Assembly: GCA_037952775.1 (NCBI GenBank)
Contig: JBANAY010000003.1
Coordinates: forward strand, 22,196,001 to 22,260,000
DNA from: Clonostachys chloroleuca
Lineage: Eukaryota > Ascomycota > Sordariomycetes > Hypocreales > Bionectriaceae
Direction: 5' to 3'
Length of the DNA stretch: 64,000 nucleotides
The notes beneath the pieces were generated by a model. It made no database searches, was not told the origin of the DNA, and worked only from the letters and a program-made list of their open reading frames with translations. Below are positions 22,007 through 33,502 of this stretch, piece after piece. The position numbers and the translations under genes are program-made. The first letter of the stretch is position 1; each line of letters opens with the position of its first letter.

Positions 22007-23367
22007 CTTGTGAAATTGTTTAGATATAGTTCTGGTCCACAACCGAATTGTCCCAGATCAAACCGTCCATTTTAACGGCACCGGGCTGCATTTATCTACA
22101 TAACGTAACAAGCTATCCATACCGGGTCCAGGCTGTCGGTAACAGGGAGTTGCACGTTGTGCCAATCGATCCGTCGGTTCTCGTGCTTAACGTTTAGCCT
22201 GAAGTCATCATTAGCTCGCGCCAGGGGTTTCAAAGCTTGGCGTTGAGGGGGAGAACGTAATTAACAGGCATCATCATCGTCCGGAGAACATGATGTGGGC
22301 CGTAATCAGCCAACAATATTCCTCCAATGAAAAATTCGCCATGCTTCACTGCCAGGATACAATCTTCAGGTTTCATGGAGCTGTATTAGTTTGAAGAATT
22401 AGCGTCATTGTAGTCTCAGTATATCGTCAGACTTTCAAAGCTGGGGTTTATCGTGGTACTGATTTGTTCGTCATCAAGCACCTTGAAGAGGCTCCCTGGT
22501 TCAGTGTTAGGATATGTCAAGTTTTAAAAAAGTGATAACGAGCATCATTGTTCAAGGATTTACCACATACTCTACATTTATCATAATATTTTTTTTTAGT
22601 GAGCTCTTACTGCGAATTGGTTGTCAGTCCTTGCGATTTCCCCGACTCTCCTTGTGAGTGGTTTCAGTGTATCTAATCAGGTTAATGTATGGGCTATGAA
22701 GTTGTTTAAGTATCAATAGGCCATAACTTGTAAGGTTTGAGATAATCATAAAAGCTGGCGACAATCAATTATGTCTGATTCGAGACAAGCCATGACTCTG
22801 CTCAAACTTCATGCACTGTGGAAGACGTCAATTAAAATCTACGGCAAGTAAACTTGATGGGCGTGGATTTTAGTCTATGGACGTTGAAACTAGAAACATC
22901 ATGCTAACTGTCACATTAAACCTATCGGTCCAACACCATCACATCATTTTCAACCACTTCTTTTCTCCGGCTAAGTGTCGAGAGCCGCCCACAAAGAACT
23001 CTTTGGACACTAAAGCCCTTAACAATGACTCTCAATGAGTCTGTATTGACGTTCATTTTAGCTACGCCGACCAAGACATCCAGTGTAGACTCCCCTACCC
23101 ACAGATGACCTGTTCGCCTTTGGATACTGCGGAATGTCGTTGATAAGCACGAGCATCTCTCTTACACCAGTTTAGTCCTTGGCGACATCTTTTCAAGTTC
23201 GACAGCCTGGCACTGACCTTGTATTACTGATTTGCAAACAAAATTCGTCTAACTTTGACTAGGTATCAACCGCATGGTGATTTGAAATCCACAAATGCAA
23301 CACCTTGCTTACAGATTTTCATCATGAAAATCCCATCACCTCATCTCGATCATGCACCGTGCTTCCG
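22007..23367. other. Intergenic, AT-rich
   Basis: About 1.4 kb without a supported gene. Contains T-runs near 22588-22600. The first part is the polygalacturonase promoter. Confidence 0.5.
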
Positions 23368-25194
23368 TCAGTTCTGATGCCTAAACTCTTCCCATGCCTC
23401 TTTCGTGTAATATCGTAAACATGTCTCACAACTCCCACAACCGCCGCACCCCGGGGCTGCCCAGGACCCTGTAAAGGGATCAAAAATCCACGTCGGGTCC
23501 CTGGCTGGAAACGGACCGGTCTCGAGATCATACTTATCTGGCATTTTGGGAAAACCAAGCTCAGGAATCGGTTCGTGCTGGTTTGACAATGTACGGACAT
23601 AAACACCCTGCCCCTTTGCAGCTGTCATTGTTTTTTGAAAAGATATTTTGGTTCTGGGCATCGAGGCCTGCTTCTCGACTTGTTCGAGGTAGATGGCCTT
23701 CAGGTTTGGGAATGACCGCGAATTGATTAGCGCCACAATGGCATCGTCTAAAGCCTCATTTACCTCGTAATCCCCTCGGTGATACCAGGCCTCATCCTCC
23801 GATCCCCAAAGAAGTAAAACTTCGAGAGTTGGCGGTAAGCACATAGGAAAGTGAGTTACAACGTCGTCATGGTTTATAGCTTCGTCGGCGGAGTTGTCGT
23901 CTTTCGTCTCCCCGTGCACCTCTGGCATGTCGGGTAGTGGAGGTGTGGCAATGAGAATACTCTCGTCATCATCATGGCCGATGGGCTCTTGATTGAAAAA
24001 TTCATTCATCTCGGGATCATTACGAGAACCGCCGTAGAGCCAGAAGAAGCAATCTATCAAAATGTCCTCCACACAAAGTTGTACCATGCGGATGTTTCGC
24101 ATTGATGACAAAATACTCGGCTCGTAATTACGACAGCTCTCTCCGAACATGCAGTCTGGTTGATAAAGGAGGAGCTGGCGAAGAGACCGTTGGGAAACCG
24201 AAGAGTTGAGCTCTTCGATGAATGTATCCACTGAGACCAATTGCTCCCCGCTCTGTGCACGGATGACTATTGTATCAAGGCCAATCGACGTCTGGACCAG
24301 TGCTCCTCGGAGGTTGATATTGTCTTCTCTGATTCTGTCAAGAACCAAGGTTCTGACGGTCGAAGTTTCAAGGGGAAGTAACCACCCCCCATCGGATTCC
24401 AGTCCACCTGTATCTAAGTTCCGGAAGTAGATCTCCTCAATGGAGGGAAGGCGAAGCAGCGCACAGAGGCTCGTGGAGTCTGACGTAGCTTCAAGCTCGG
24501 GACGATCGAGAACGGGGACTCCAACAGATACCTTGCGAAGGGAGTTCAATCCGGGGGGCCAAGGGAAAACGTCACGCAAGCTCCATTCGATCATTTGCCC
24601 TAACCAATTCAGGGTATCATTTGGAACATCAGGGCTAACGAATACAAGGTTATTTAGTCGCGGTAACATGGAAACTATCATCGCCTTTAAGTAGCCATCT
24701 TCTCCGTCTTTAAAGGCTTCTGCGATGAGCTCATGATCGTGGCAGGGATGAAACATAAGTTGCATCTCCTTGACATGGTCAGCCACTTCGTGGGGGCTGA
24801 ATGGTGAGGGTAACGGATCTTCGTGGGCGGCAAGGGAGAGAGTTCCGTCAGTACCAATCTCCCAACTTTTCCACTCGTCCCACGTCAGTCTAGATCCCCA
24901 TATTTCGAATTTCCTGACGTGCCATGCCTCGATGGCTTCAAGACCGACAGAGGCCTGGGCGCTGCGATATACGCGTACAAGAAGCTCAAGCGAGCAATCG
25001 GAGATGACGCGGTTGTCTCGATGAGCATTCCGGTGGATCTCAAGGATGGGCTTTGATCGAGCGTAGATGAGCTTGCATGTCGTGGCCAGCGCAAAATGGT
25101 CGGAGGGTTCGAGTTCGTCGTAGATGCCGAAGAGGAGCTCGGTCGGCAGCTTAGCCAACAGTCCTCGCCCCTCATCAACTACCCTTGCCGCCAT
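23368..25194 (-). CDS. F-box-like protein with Cys-rich C-terminus
   Basis: 608 aa, single exon, ATG 25194. The N-terminus LLAKLPTELLFGIYDELEP ... ALATTCKLIYARSKP matches the F-box core (LP-x-E-L-L-x-x-I, then the second helix). The middle has leucine-rich strands in irregular spacing (LRKVSVGVPVL, VRTLVLDRI, LRQLLLYQP). An acidic Asp/Glu-rich stretch (DDDESILIA, ETKDDNSADEA) lies near residue 420-450. The C-terminus has CGGCGSCETCLRYY, five cysteines in 12 residues, which could bind a metal. Likely an SCF-type adaptor by family; substrate unknown. Not a close copy of the other F-box-like gene. Confidence 0.75.
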   Translation of the reverse strand: MAARVVDEGRGLLAKLPTELLFGIYDELEPSDHFALATTCKLIYARSKPILEIHRNAHRDNRVISDCSLELLVRVYRSAQASVGLEAIEAWHVRKFEIWGSRLTWDEWKSWEIGTDGTLSLAAHEDPLPSPFSPHEVADHVKEMQLMFHPCHDHELIAEAFKDGEDGYLKAMIVSMLPRLNNLVFVSPDVPNDTLNWLGQMIEWSLRDVFPWPPGLNSLRKVSVGVPVLDRPELEATSDSTSLCALLRLPSIEEIYFRNLDTGGLESDGGWLLPLETSTVRTLVLDRIREDNINLRGALVQTSIGLDTIVIRAQSGEQLVSVDTFIEELNSSVSQRSLRQLLLYQPDCMFGESCRNYEPSILSSMRNIRMVQLCVEDILIDCFFWLYGGSRNDPEMNEFFNQEPIGHDDDESILIATPPLPDMPEVHGETKDDNSADEAINHDDVVTHFPMCLPPTLEVLLLWGSEDEAWYHRGDYEVNEALDDAIVALINSRSFPNLKAIYLEQVEKQASMPRTKISFQKTMTAAKGQGVYVRTLSNQHEPIPELGFPKMPDKYDLETGPFPARDPTWIFDPFTGSWAAPGCGGCGSCETCLRYYTKEAWEEFRHQN

Positions 25195-26105
25195 GCGTGC
25201 GGTGGGGTGTGGGTAGTTTGGAGCTTAGGCGAGCCTGAAATGAGTAAGGAGAAGAAAGGTTGTGGATTGAAGGCTAGCTTTCTTGCTTCATTTGGAACGG
25301 GATTCGCAGGGTAACCATCGCAGAGATGATGACTGCCTGATTGTTGAAGGTGCAAAATCTCAGACTTGGAGATGGTCAGGCAAAAGTGAGCGCGAGTTCC
25401 AAGTTCATACTCAGGGCAGAAGCGAGTCACGTGATTAGCCAGCCTCCCCACCACTTGAGCACTACCATCACTCCCAACTTTGATACCCCAACATTGACGA
25501 GCATTAATCTGCCTAGGAGCAAGAAGATATCACATATTCGTACGGAAAACTGTCCTAGAATCATATTTACCTAGTTACCTAGCTACTGTTGTCGCTCTGT
25601 AGCTGGAACTGATGAATATTATCTCCCCATTCGTGTCCGGCTCTAGGGCTCCTCATGCTACAACTTAGTGGTGATCTCAGCGAAGAGGCCCCTGGAATAT
25701 AGCCCAATACCGGCCGCCAATGCGCTGGGTGGAACGATCATGAGAGCACTTGGGCCTGTTTCTCTCCATCCATCCATCAATCCTTATTTCATCATCATTT
25801 GGACTCTTTCACAAACTGGATTTAATAACAGCCTGGCACGAATCCCTCTGTTAACCTAGCACAGATAGTTCAGGCAACATGGTGCCGGCCGGTTACCTCT
25901 CCCGAAGCCTACCCCAAAGTGCTTTAAAGGGTTAGCTGTGGTCGAGACCTGCCACCAGCTGATCGTTTGCCTTTCTCCCACATTGACAACACGAATCTGA
26001 TGACGACTGCATATATTGCGCTCAGTGACAAAACGGCGACAGATTATCTGGCACGCTACCTTCATTGTTTTCACACAGACAGCCTCACTATACAACAGGA
26101 GCGTC
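25195..26105. other. Divergent intergenic region
   Basis: Separates the minus-strand F-box-like gene from the plus-strand hydrolase, so it likely holds both promoters. No gene seen. Confidence 0.5.
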
Positions 26106-27152
26106 ATGGCACACTCCTTTTCATCCCACTATATCATCACCAAGGACGGCGCCCAGTTGAGTTACTACAGCATCGGAAATGGGCCAGGACTCATCATCCT
26201 GCATGGCTCTGCTGGGTATGCGCTCACCCACCAGGAGCTCGCGCTTCAGCTTAGTCCATTCTATACTGTGTATCTCCCTTCTCGAAGATGCCGGGGCCTG
26301 TCTGATCCATATCCGGAGTCTGTCGAAAAAGACGGCCCCCTTGTTGAGCACGAGGACAGCGATATTCCAGATCAAAATTCCCACATTCGCATTGGAGAAA
26401 AGAGCTACCAGGAAACCTATCGGCCAAGCTTTAAATCATCCCTGCTAGAAGTGGAAATTTCTGATTTGGAGTGTTTTGTCGCAAGCACCGGGGCATCGTA
26501 TCTGATTGGTGTCTCAACCGGCGCTTTAATTATTCTTCAATCTTTGCTCAGCGCCGAGACTCTTCCTTGGATCAACCAGATCCAAAGGATAATCCTCTTC
26601 GAACCCCCCTTAGTCTGTATTGATGTTCATCCGTCACTTGACATCAACGGAATTGGCCAATATGAGCGTGATCTTGCCTCAAAAGGGGAAGTGAGCGCTT
26701 TGGTTACGGCCATGTACACTGTGCAGCTGGGACCCACGTGGATCCCAAGAAGGATTATGGACGTCCTGGCTTGGGTTGGATTCACACTGGCTGGACGATC
26801 TGGACAAGGCCCCAAGGGACCAAACGGAAAGGATCTTGGAAAATGCACACTGAAGGATATGGCACACATAATTCGCTATGACTTTGCCGTCGTGGAGGGG
26901 ATGATACAAGAGTCAAAGAACTTTCAAGCCTTGAACAGCCATGGCCAGAACCTCATGCTACTCCAAGGAGAGAAAACGATGGAGTATATGAAAGAGGCGA
27001 TGTCAATTTTGAGGAAGTCTGCCCCCAACACGACTCACCTTGATATTCCTGGAGTTGGCCATGAGCTTCTCGTCAACTCGGACATGAGAGGTCGGCCGGA
27101 AAGAGCTGTTCCTTCTATTAAGGAGTTTTTCTCTTCCCGCGCCAGCAACTAA
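26106..27152 (+). CDS. Alpha/beta hydrolase
   Basis: 348 aa, single exon. The start is ATG 26106 (MAHSFSSHY); the open frame upstream begins at a non-ATG codon. Alpha/beta-hydrolase landmarks: oxyanion-hole region LHGSAG, nucleophile elbow GVSTGA (Gly-X-Ser-X-Gly), and a histidine in VGHELLVN. The lid region is long (about residues 190-260) and holds an aromatic stretch ending WVGFTLAGRSG. No signal peptide, so probably cytosolic. Esterase, lactonase or C-C hydrolase activities are all possible; substrate cannot be told. Confidence 0.8.
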   Translation: MAHSFSSHYIITKDGAQLSYYSIGNGPGLIILHGSAGYALTHQELALQLSPFYTVYLPSRRCRGLSDPYPESVEKDGPLVEHEDSDIPDQNSHIRIGEKSYQETYRPSFKSSLLEVEISDLECFVASTGASYLIGVSTGALIILQSLLSAETLPWINQIQRIILFEPPLVCIDVHPSLDINGIGQYERDLASKGEVSALVTAMYTVQLGPTWIPRRIMDVLAWVGFTLAGRSGQGPKGPNGKDLGKCTLKDMAHIIRYDFAVVEGMIQESKNFQALNSHGQNLMLLQGEKTMEYMKEAMSILRKSAPNTTHLDIPGVGHELLVNSDMRGRPERAVPSIKEFFSSRASN

Positions 27153-27404
27153 GCATTATTTGAAAATTTTAGCACTCAATATGTGAGAATGCCTTTTTTG
27201 TTTCATCCTTTTTCTGCCGGATTTTAACTTGTTATCCTCAAGAGATCACTGATGTCACATTCGTGTACTCAGCGTCGTGGTATCAGTGTATTTTTCTGCA
27301 TGTAATTTAGAAAATTATTCCCAGAATGATCAGTAAGTAACCTATTAAAAACGTGTCCAGGGTTACATTTGGATGAAGCGCGCCCTGGTTTTCTCATTAT
27401 TCTC

Positions 27405-29047
27405 TCAATCTTCTCTCGATCTTCTAGCCTGTTCTCTTTCTCGTCGCCTCCTTGCTGCATTTCTTCTCTCTTGCTCTTCCCTTTGTTCTTGCATAATCCG
27501 GAGTCGCTCTGCCTCTTGTCTTCGTTCTTCTTCTCTCCTCCGTTCTCTTTCCCATTCCGCTGCTCTCTCGTCTATCAATGCAAAATTAAGATTAGCCACA
27601 TAACTTGAATTTCATAGCAATGATCACACGGCTCGTATACGGCTCTGATTTCAAGGAAGTCAATGACATGGAACGTACGGGGCCCGAATAAGATGAACAA
27701 ATCCCTGTAATAGCGACGAAACTTCGGAGAGAGAACTAAGGGGGAAGACGTGAGGAGGAAGAAGTAGGTAATGATGAAGAAGAAATAGTAGCAGTACCTT
27801 CAGTTTCCCCATGTTTATCAAATGCTACCATTGCAACGGGATTGCTGTCTTCCGTCCCGAGAGAGAACAGAATATCGTGGTTCTTGTAGTAATAATCGTC
27901 AAAAATATGGAAGGTATCTGTGCGATAGTTGCGGTCATCTCCTTCAGGTCAACGTGGTACCGGCCCGGATGATGTTTGGATTCACTTCACTCCACAATTT
28001 CAAGTCATCTATGGTGCTGTTGCTGACGAGGTGGCCCAGTTTATTCCCCGTGTCAAGCAGAGATCTGACTTCCCTGTGACGGCCATCACGATCCACAGCT
28101 TTTATTGCTGGGCTGTCTCGTGAAACTGAAGCCCTGGAGCTTAAAGCCGGCGGCAGTGGTTCGTTCATCATGGGGATCCGAGGGGGCACTCTTGAGAAGG
28201 GGTTATGCTCTTTTGGGTTGGAGTCGTAACGTCCCGAGTCATCCCTTGGTAGTATCGGGCGATGAGGGTGTGGAACGGGAGTAGACTCGTGCCAGTGGCT
28301 GCTTGTATCACTAATCTCTTCGTCGTCCTCTCCTGGGTATTGACGTAACCCTCTCCTCTGAAATGGTGAATTCGAGGAGCTATAACCATAGGGTTCTTGC
28401 ATCGACGGCGGCTGGCTAGGCAGAGCTCTAAACGGTCGACTTTCTTGTTGCCAAGGAGAGTCGTAGTTTCTCACACCTCGTCTGGGTTGCTCGTATTGGG
28501 CTCTCCGATTGCCCCCTACTTCCAGTGAACTCGCATCAAGGTACTCTCTAGATCCACGATTCCCTCGGTAGAGTCCCTGTCGAACAGGATTCGGCCTGAC
28601 ATGGTCACGGTGATGGACACCCATCTGGCTCACTGTATTGATGGGAAAGTCTAGCCCTCGTTCGGCACTCGTCCGGTTTCCAGGTCTCAATCCTCGCCTG
28701 ATCTGATGTGGAGGGTACCCATCGGGTGGAAAATCGGGTTGATAATTTCTCTCTGACTCTCTATGTATTGGGGCCGGCTCTGCGGTGTATTGAGTAGGAT
28801 TACCAAAATGTGTTTAATAAGGCTGTGATACCACATACTCCATCGTAGGATCATAGCTGAATCTATTATAGCCTAGGGTTGGCCCGAGGTTTCTAGGAGG
28901 TGGTTGAGACGACCTAGAGCTTCTGAGTGAAGTTGAATTGCGTTCGTCATCATGATAATCTGCATGTCGCTGTGGCTGAGGGTGTTCTTCCCATTCGGCC
29001 GTGTATTCGCTATTACCTTCCTCCGAGTACCAGTTGCGAGACGCCAT
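27405..29047 (-). pseudogene. Disordered, coiled-coil protein gene with stop and frameshift
   Basis: About 490 codons if two lesions are ignored. Exons: 29047-27798, 27735-27679 and 27571-27405, with introns 27736-27797 and 27572-27678. ATG 29047 opens a Ser/Arg/Pro-rich, low-complexity region. An in-frame TAA lies at 28816-28814, after SQPY; CAA would fit. The same frame then reads to NIIRAGTTLT, where TGA (27946-27944) ends it, but skipping one base gives EGDDRNYRTDTFHIFDD, then FSLGTEDSNPVAM, plainly coding. The 57-nt exon encodes VLSPKFRRYYRDLFILFGP in phase 1 on both sides. The C-terminus is a highly charged Glu/Arg coiled coil. The conserved part and clean splice sites say this was a real gene; the lesions are either true or assembly errors. 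Family not recognised. Confidence 0.6.
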
Positions 29048-29711
29048 CGCAGCCCAACAGGGTGGTGGCGGCTGATCCTTAAACGATATACTTTGGCTTG
29101 CAATATTTTACCTTGATATTGTGTCGTGCTTACTGATTCAAGGCAATGGCAATGTGTTCTCATGAGATAAGGACTCAAAGACAAAGCAGCGAAAACGTGG
29201 CTCTATCTTGAGTTGTTGAAACTTGGAGGATGTTTCCCGCCTTAATGTTGAAATGTTGCTAGATACCAGCGTATTGGTGCCCAACGTGCTGTGCTGGCTT
29301 TGCCCACTCTGTAATTTAGGCGGTCATTCAATGAATGGTCGTCAAAGTGCAGCTTTTTGCCTCGTAAGGCATATTGGTGTCTCAGACAACACCAATGCGA
29401 ACCAGAATTCCATCCGGAGTGAGGCGGGAAGTGCAATGATTGGCTCTTGCTAGTAGTGCCACACCACCACATTCCAGCTCCTGTACCGTATAATAAGGCT
29501 TCGTGGCGGTAGGGAGAGAACGCGGAAATGATGGAGCGGAGATTCTCAGAACTTCGCCCGCGAACGTTTCGCTTTAATTAATATATTCCCCTCTCCCTGG
29601 TAGTGCTGGCGTCTCTCAACTGTTTGATCGAATGTGCAAGGACCGTGTCGACGTCGAGCATCTTTCTATCAACCGTGCGATCCTGGGTACAACCATCAGC
29701 TTCTCACTGAA
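29048..29711. other. Divergent intergenic region
   Basis: Lies between the starts of the disrupted gene (minus) and the DUF6594 gene (plus). The open frame extending left of 29712 begins at GTG and has no other support. Confidence 0.5.
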
Positions 29712-30856
29712 ATGTGCGCCAAAGCTGAGGATAGTGAGAAAGGCAATAGTGCGGTGGACAATCGCTATGGGGGGTATCCACGATTAGCCAAGTTTATGGG
29801 GGACATTCCCGATGTTGCTATTTTCTCCCGTTTTCTTGATTTGTCTACAGAAAGCCTGTTGCACTATCAAGCCGAGCTACGCGAGATTCAATCGCACCTC
29901 AGGATAGTTCAGGAGGCCGATAGGGATTTAAACTCTGGTGGAATGAGAAACACATACGAGTTTAACTCTTCAGTCCTACGCGAATCATACTTGGCCGAAT
30001 TGGATGATGACAGCGATCCCGACCTTGAAAGAGTCCACTTCGATAGCAAAAGGCAATGGGAAACACTCTTGAAAGCTCGGGGGACGATGAAAGAATATCG
30101 TGAGTCTACAAGAGTCTCCTATTGTCCCTGGGCGGAATAGTATTGAGATTGCTGACGCAACTGCGCGAAAGATGAGGCTTTACTTTTGCACCGACAGATT
30201 GTTAATCTTCCCAAACCTCCCCAAGGACAGGTCGATAGTCTCAATGATTGGATGCGACGACCTACCAGAGGCAACATGTATCTCAAAGGTAGCGATAGCG
30301 AGCTGTGGAAGGATTCCAAGCTCAATGAACTCATGACGATGGAGCAGCCTACAAGCGACGACACCTCCAGCTCAACCATTCGAGTCGTCAAACTGTACCA
30401 CAACATCATTGGCCGATTCATTCATGTATGTTTAGCTCAGAGGCTATTGGTGGCCGTTGAATGTATTTGTCTAATCATATTTGAACTTATAGGATGAGCC
30501 GGACGAGCAACACATGAAAAACACCATCGTCTACACGAACAACGGCGCTATCAAGGTTGTAAGAGGAGCCAAGACCCTGGTAGCTTGCATGATTCCTATT
30601 TTGGGAATCGTAGTGCTGTATTTCGTCAAGGATCAGGGAGCCAGGCTTGGTGTCATTGCTGCCTTTACCGCGATTTTCTCCGTCACCCTGAGCGCCTTTA
30701 CGCCGGCAGCCATGAAAGATATTTTCAGTGCCACATCAGCGTACGTGTCTCTGAGATATAGCACGAAGCATGAGAAAAGTTCTATACTGATACTCAATAC
30801 TCTTTTCAACCAGATTTTCTGCCGTCCTAGTCGTCTTCGTTGGTGGAACATCTTGA
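29712..30856 (+). CDS. DUF6594 family membrane protein
   Basis: 310 aa in four exons: 29712-30099, 30172-30425, 30493-30740 and 30814-30856; all junctions are GT-AG and in frame. ATG 29712 (MCAKAEDSEKGN) precedes the family's leading motif GGYPRLAKFMGD ... AIFSRFLDL, followed by a helical segment (LLHYQAELREIQSHL). The splice at 30099/30172 gives EYHEALLLHRQIVNLPKP, typical of this fungal family. The C-terminus carries membrane segments (LVACMIPILGIVVLYFV; LGVIAAFTAIFSVTLSAF; the last exon FSAVLVVFVGGTS). Function of DUF6594 proteins is unknown; they are numerous in filamentous ascomycetes. Confidence 0.85.
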
Positions 30857-31175
30857 TGCGAAACGATTGCACGCACCGCTACCTCCATCGGAGAAAAGCA
30901 ACTAAAATTGATTTTGGTTTTCTTACTCACTGTATGATTTTTTATTTGAAATGTCTTGATAATGACCTCTTGCGTTTTATATTGTCTGGGATTGTTGTCT
31001 TGGTTGTAATGTAAGTTTGAGTGCAGAGTGACGCATTGGTTTTGATAAATTTATGGCAATCACCAATCAACTGAGGTAAAATTGCTTTTCAATCCCCATT
31101 AGCTTGGTTAATAACTTGATTTATTGTTGTCGCAGGTTATACAACAGCAAGGGACGCGGCTTCCTAACTATTCAA
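30857..31175. other. Intergenic (convergent)
   Basis: Short AT-rich stretch between the DUF6594 stop and the alcohol dehydrogenase stop. Nothing else seen. Confidence 0.5.
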
Positions 31176-32365
31176 TCATAATCTAGAAGTAGACCGAGGT
31201 CTTGACCCAGAGATACCCTCAGCTGAATTCCCAAACTTGACTGCCATACGGCCCCTTGCTTCATGATTTTGCATTTTCTTCACCATTAGCGGCAACTCAT
31301 CCAGTGTAAAGTATTCCAGACGAGAATAAATGTTATGTTTCGCGCTAAACTCAATAGCAGCCCGCATGTTGTAGCCGGTACCGTTGTTAGAGCCCATAAC
31401 TCTGAATTTCCCCAGGGCGATGTCGTATGCGTTGAGCTCAATGGGCTCGGCAGGGATTCCCACAACCATCAATATACCTCGTCCAGGACGAATAATGGCA
31501 GGCATGGCACTGTATGCCTTCTTGCTCGCGGTGAAGTTGACTGCTGCGTCAACACCACCACTAGTGATCTCAAGAACACGCTCAAGATATTTATCCGCCG
31601 CTGCAGAGTCGAACACGTATTCGGCACCCAGTGACTTTGCCTCTTCTCTCGCCGCAGCTGCGATGTCGAGGCCAATGACCCGGTACCTCATTGCTCGCGC
31701 GTACTGAACTGCTAAAGCGCCGAGCCCACCACAGCCGACGATAGCTACCCAGCTACCGGCAGGAAGCTTGAGATCATCGATGGCGTGGAACGCAGTGACT
31801 CCAGCGCAAAACAGGGGTGCTGCAGCAACTGGGTCAAGATTCTCTGGCAGGACCATGGAGCTTCGGTAATCAACAACTGCATATTCGGCAAAATATCCGT
31901 CCGAGCCAAAGCCTTGCATTACCGGTTGGTTCTTCTCGCACCACATATTATGTCTAGATGGACTAAGCATAATGTTACATAGCAAGAGGGATGGGTGATA
32001 CATACACTTGCTTGCAAGGGATGCAGTTGAAGCAGACATTTGTCGCTGGGAGGAAGCCAATGTTGTCGCCTTTCTTAAAGCCCTTCACATTGGAGCCCAT
32101 TTCAATTACTTGGCCCGTAGCCTCATGTCCCATAGTGGTTGGCCTTTCGGGGTATACCATCTCGTCATTGGGCTCGAATATCATGATGTCCGAGTGACAG
32201 AGAGAGGCGCAGTGAATTTTAACGAGTATCTCATTCTTGTTTGGTTTTGGAATAGGCACATCATTTATCTCAACTTTCAAGCTCTGGGGGTTTATCCTAA
32301 TCCGTGTGAGTTTGGCGATGCATTAAATTGACTGTTTGAATTTCAACATACTGTCCTGCCTTCAT
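31176..32365 (-). CDS. Zinc-dependent alcohol dehydrogenase (MDR family)
   Basis: NAD(P)-dependent oxidation of alcohol to aldehyde, cytosolic. 360 aa, exons 32365-32352 (only 14 nt: MKAGQ split), 32296-32006 and 31953-31176. The tiny first exon is supported by a GTATGT donor and TTAG acceptor and gives a normal MDR start. Catalytic zinc ligands are in ASLCHSD and MGHEATG. The structural zinc site is C-X2-C-X2-C-X7-C (CFNCIPC...WC), completed across the second intron. The Rossmann motif is GCGGLGALAV. Divergent to an alpha/beta hydrolase and near an aldehyde dehydrogenase, so the pair could take an alcohol to an acid. Substrate unknown. Confidence 0.9.
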
Positions 32366-33502
32366 TGTTCCATGCCTCGGTCTGATGAGAGGCCCTGTCC
32401 ACCTTGTTGTTGACATGGTCCTTGGGTTCTGTGATGTTTAGGAGCCGAGTCAAGGTAATACCGACTTTCTCATTCATGAAATTGATTGACAATATGTTGA
32501 GAAGTGAAAGATGATTGATGTCCAGGTATCTAATGACACACCACAACTCGAGGCAGTGAGTGGGAAATGGCAATGCTGTCTCATATGGGGAAATTAAAAG
32601 AGGCTATTTGGGAAACCAAATTCCGGAAGGCGCTGGATAACTCCCTTTGTGCAATGGCCACCCCAACCTGTTGGGGTAATGAAAAGCGGTTATTCTATCG
32701 CGGCTTCTTACCGCGCGGTCCAACTACTAGCCGTTTCTCGCAAGGAATATCTCAGCCGTGGGCGGAAAACAACTACCGAGACTCGGGAGTGACCGTTTAA
32801 GATGCATAGCTTTTCATTAATGCAATAGACCCGTTCTGGTTTTACTCAATCTATTTTTTTTCTCTCTCTCTCTTTTACTTGTCCATCTTTGATATCCTCA
32901 AGCACATCCTCAAGCACATCACTGACCATACACAAAAACAGCCCCCTAAGCTCTCGCGAAAATAACAACGCGTGAGTGGGTAAAGCAAGCCACGCGATTA
33001 GGGAACCTAGCGATCCTTAATTGCTCCCTCACAGAAACAGAATGGGTGGTTTTCGTGGCGAGCACAGCAACATCCGTGATGAAGGTGGTTGACAAATTGA
33101 CACAACTAAACATGGGGACGAGGCGTGGGTTTCGCACGTTACGCCATCAGCCTTCTCTCTAGCGGGTAAGATGGGATACGGGGGCGAATTTAGAGACATC
33201 TTGCCTTGACGAGCGAGTGAGATTATATATGGGTCGGTCCCTGAAAGCAAGATTACATGCAACATGAGTATGAGGCCTCGAGCTTCACATGTCAAAGGAA
33301 GGGCGCGCACAAACCTCTCTCTTTGGTTCTGCAAATGATGGACAAAAAACCTGTTAATTTGTCAGCACTGAGCAATGGTGTGACTGCGATGGCACAATCT
33401 TAACCCCCACCAGCACAAATCCAGAAATCCTTCAACTGCTTTTCTTCATTCATCTTCGCAAGTAATCCAGAATTATCTCTCGAAATCGCTGTTATAGATA
33501 AA
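32366..33502. promoter_or_regulatory. Divergent promoter region, ADH / hydrolase
   Basis: About 1.1 kb between ADH (minus) and hydrolase (plus). It contains a T/CT-rich tract at about 32852-32880 and a 12-bp direct repeat. No gene is supported. Confidence 0.5.
32894..32917. repeat. 12-bp direct repeat, two copies
   Basis: ATCCTCAAGCAC occurs twice in tandem. Isolated; role unknown. Confidence 0.8.

Noticed and set aside
20858..22013. Long plus-strand frames opposite the polygalacturonase
   Set aside because: Antisense shadows of a confident GH28 gene.
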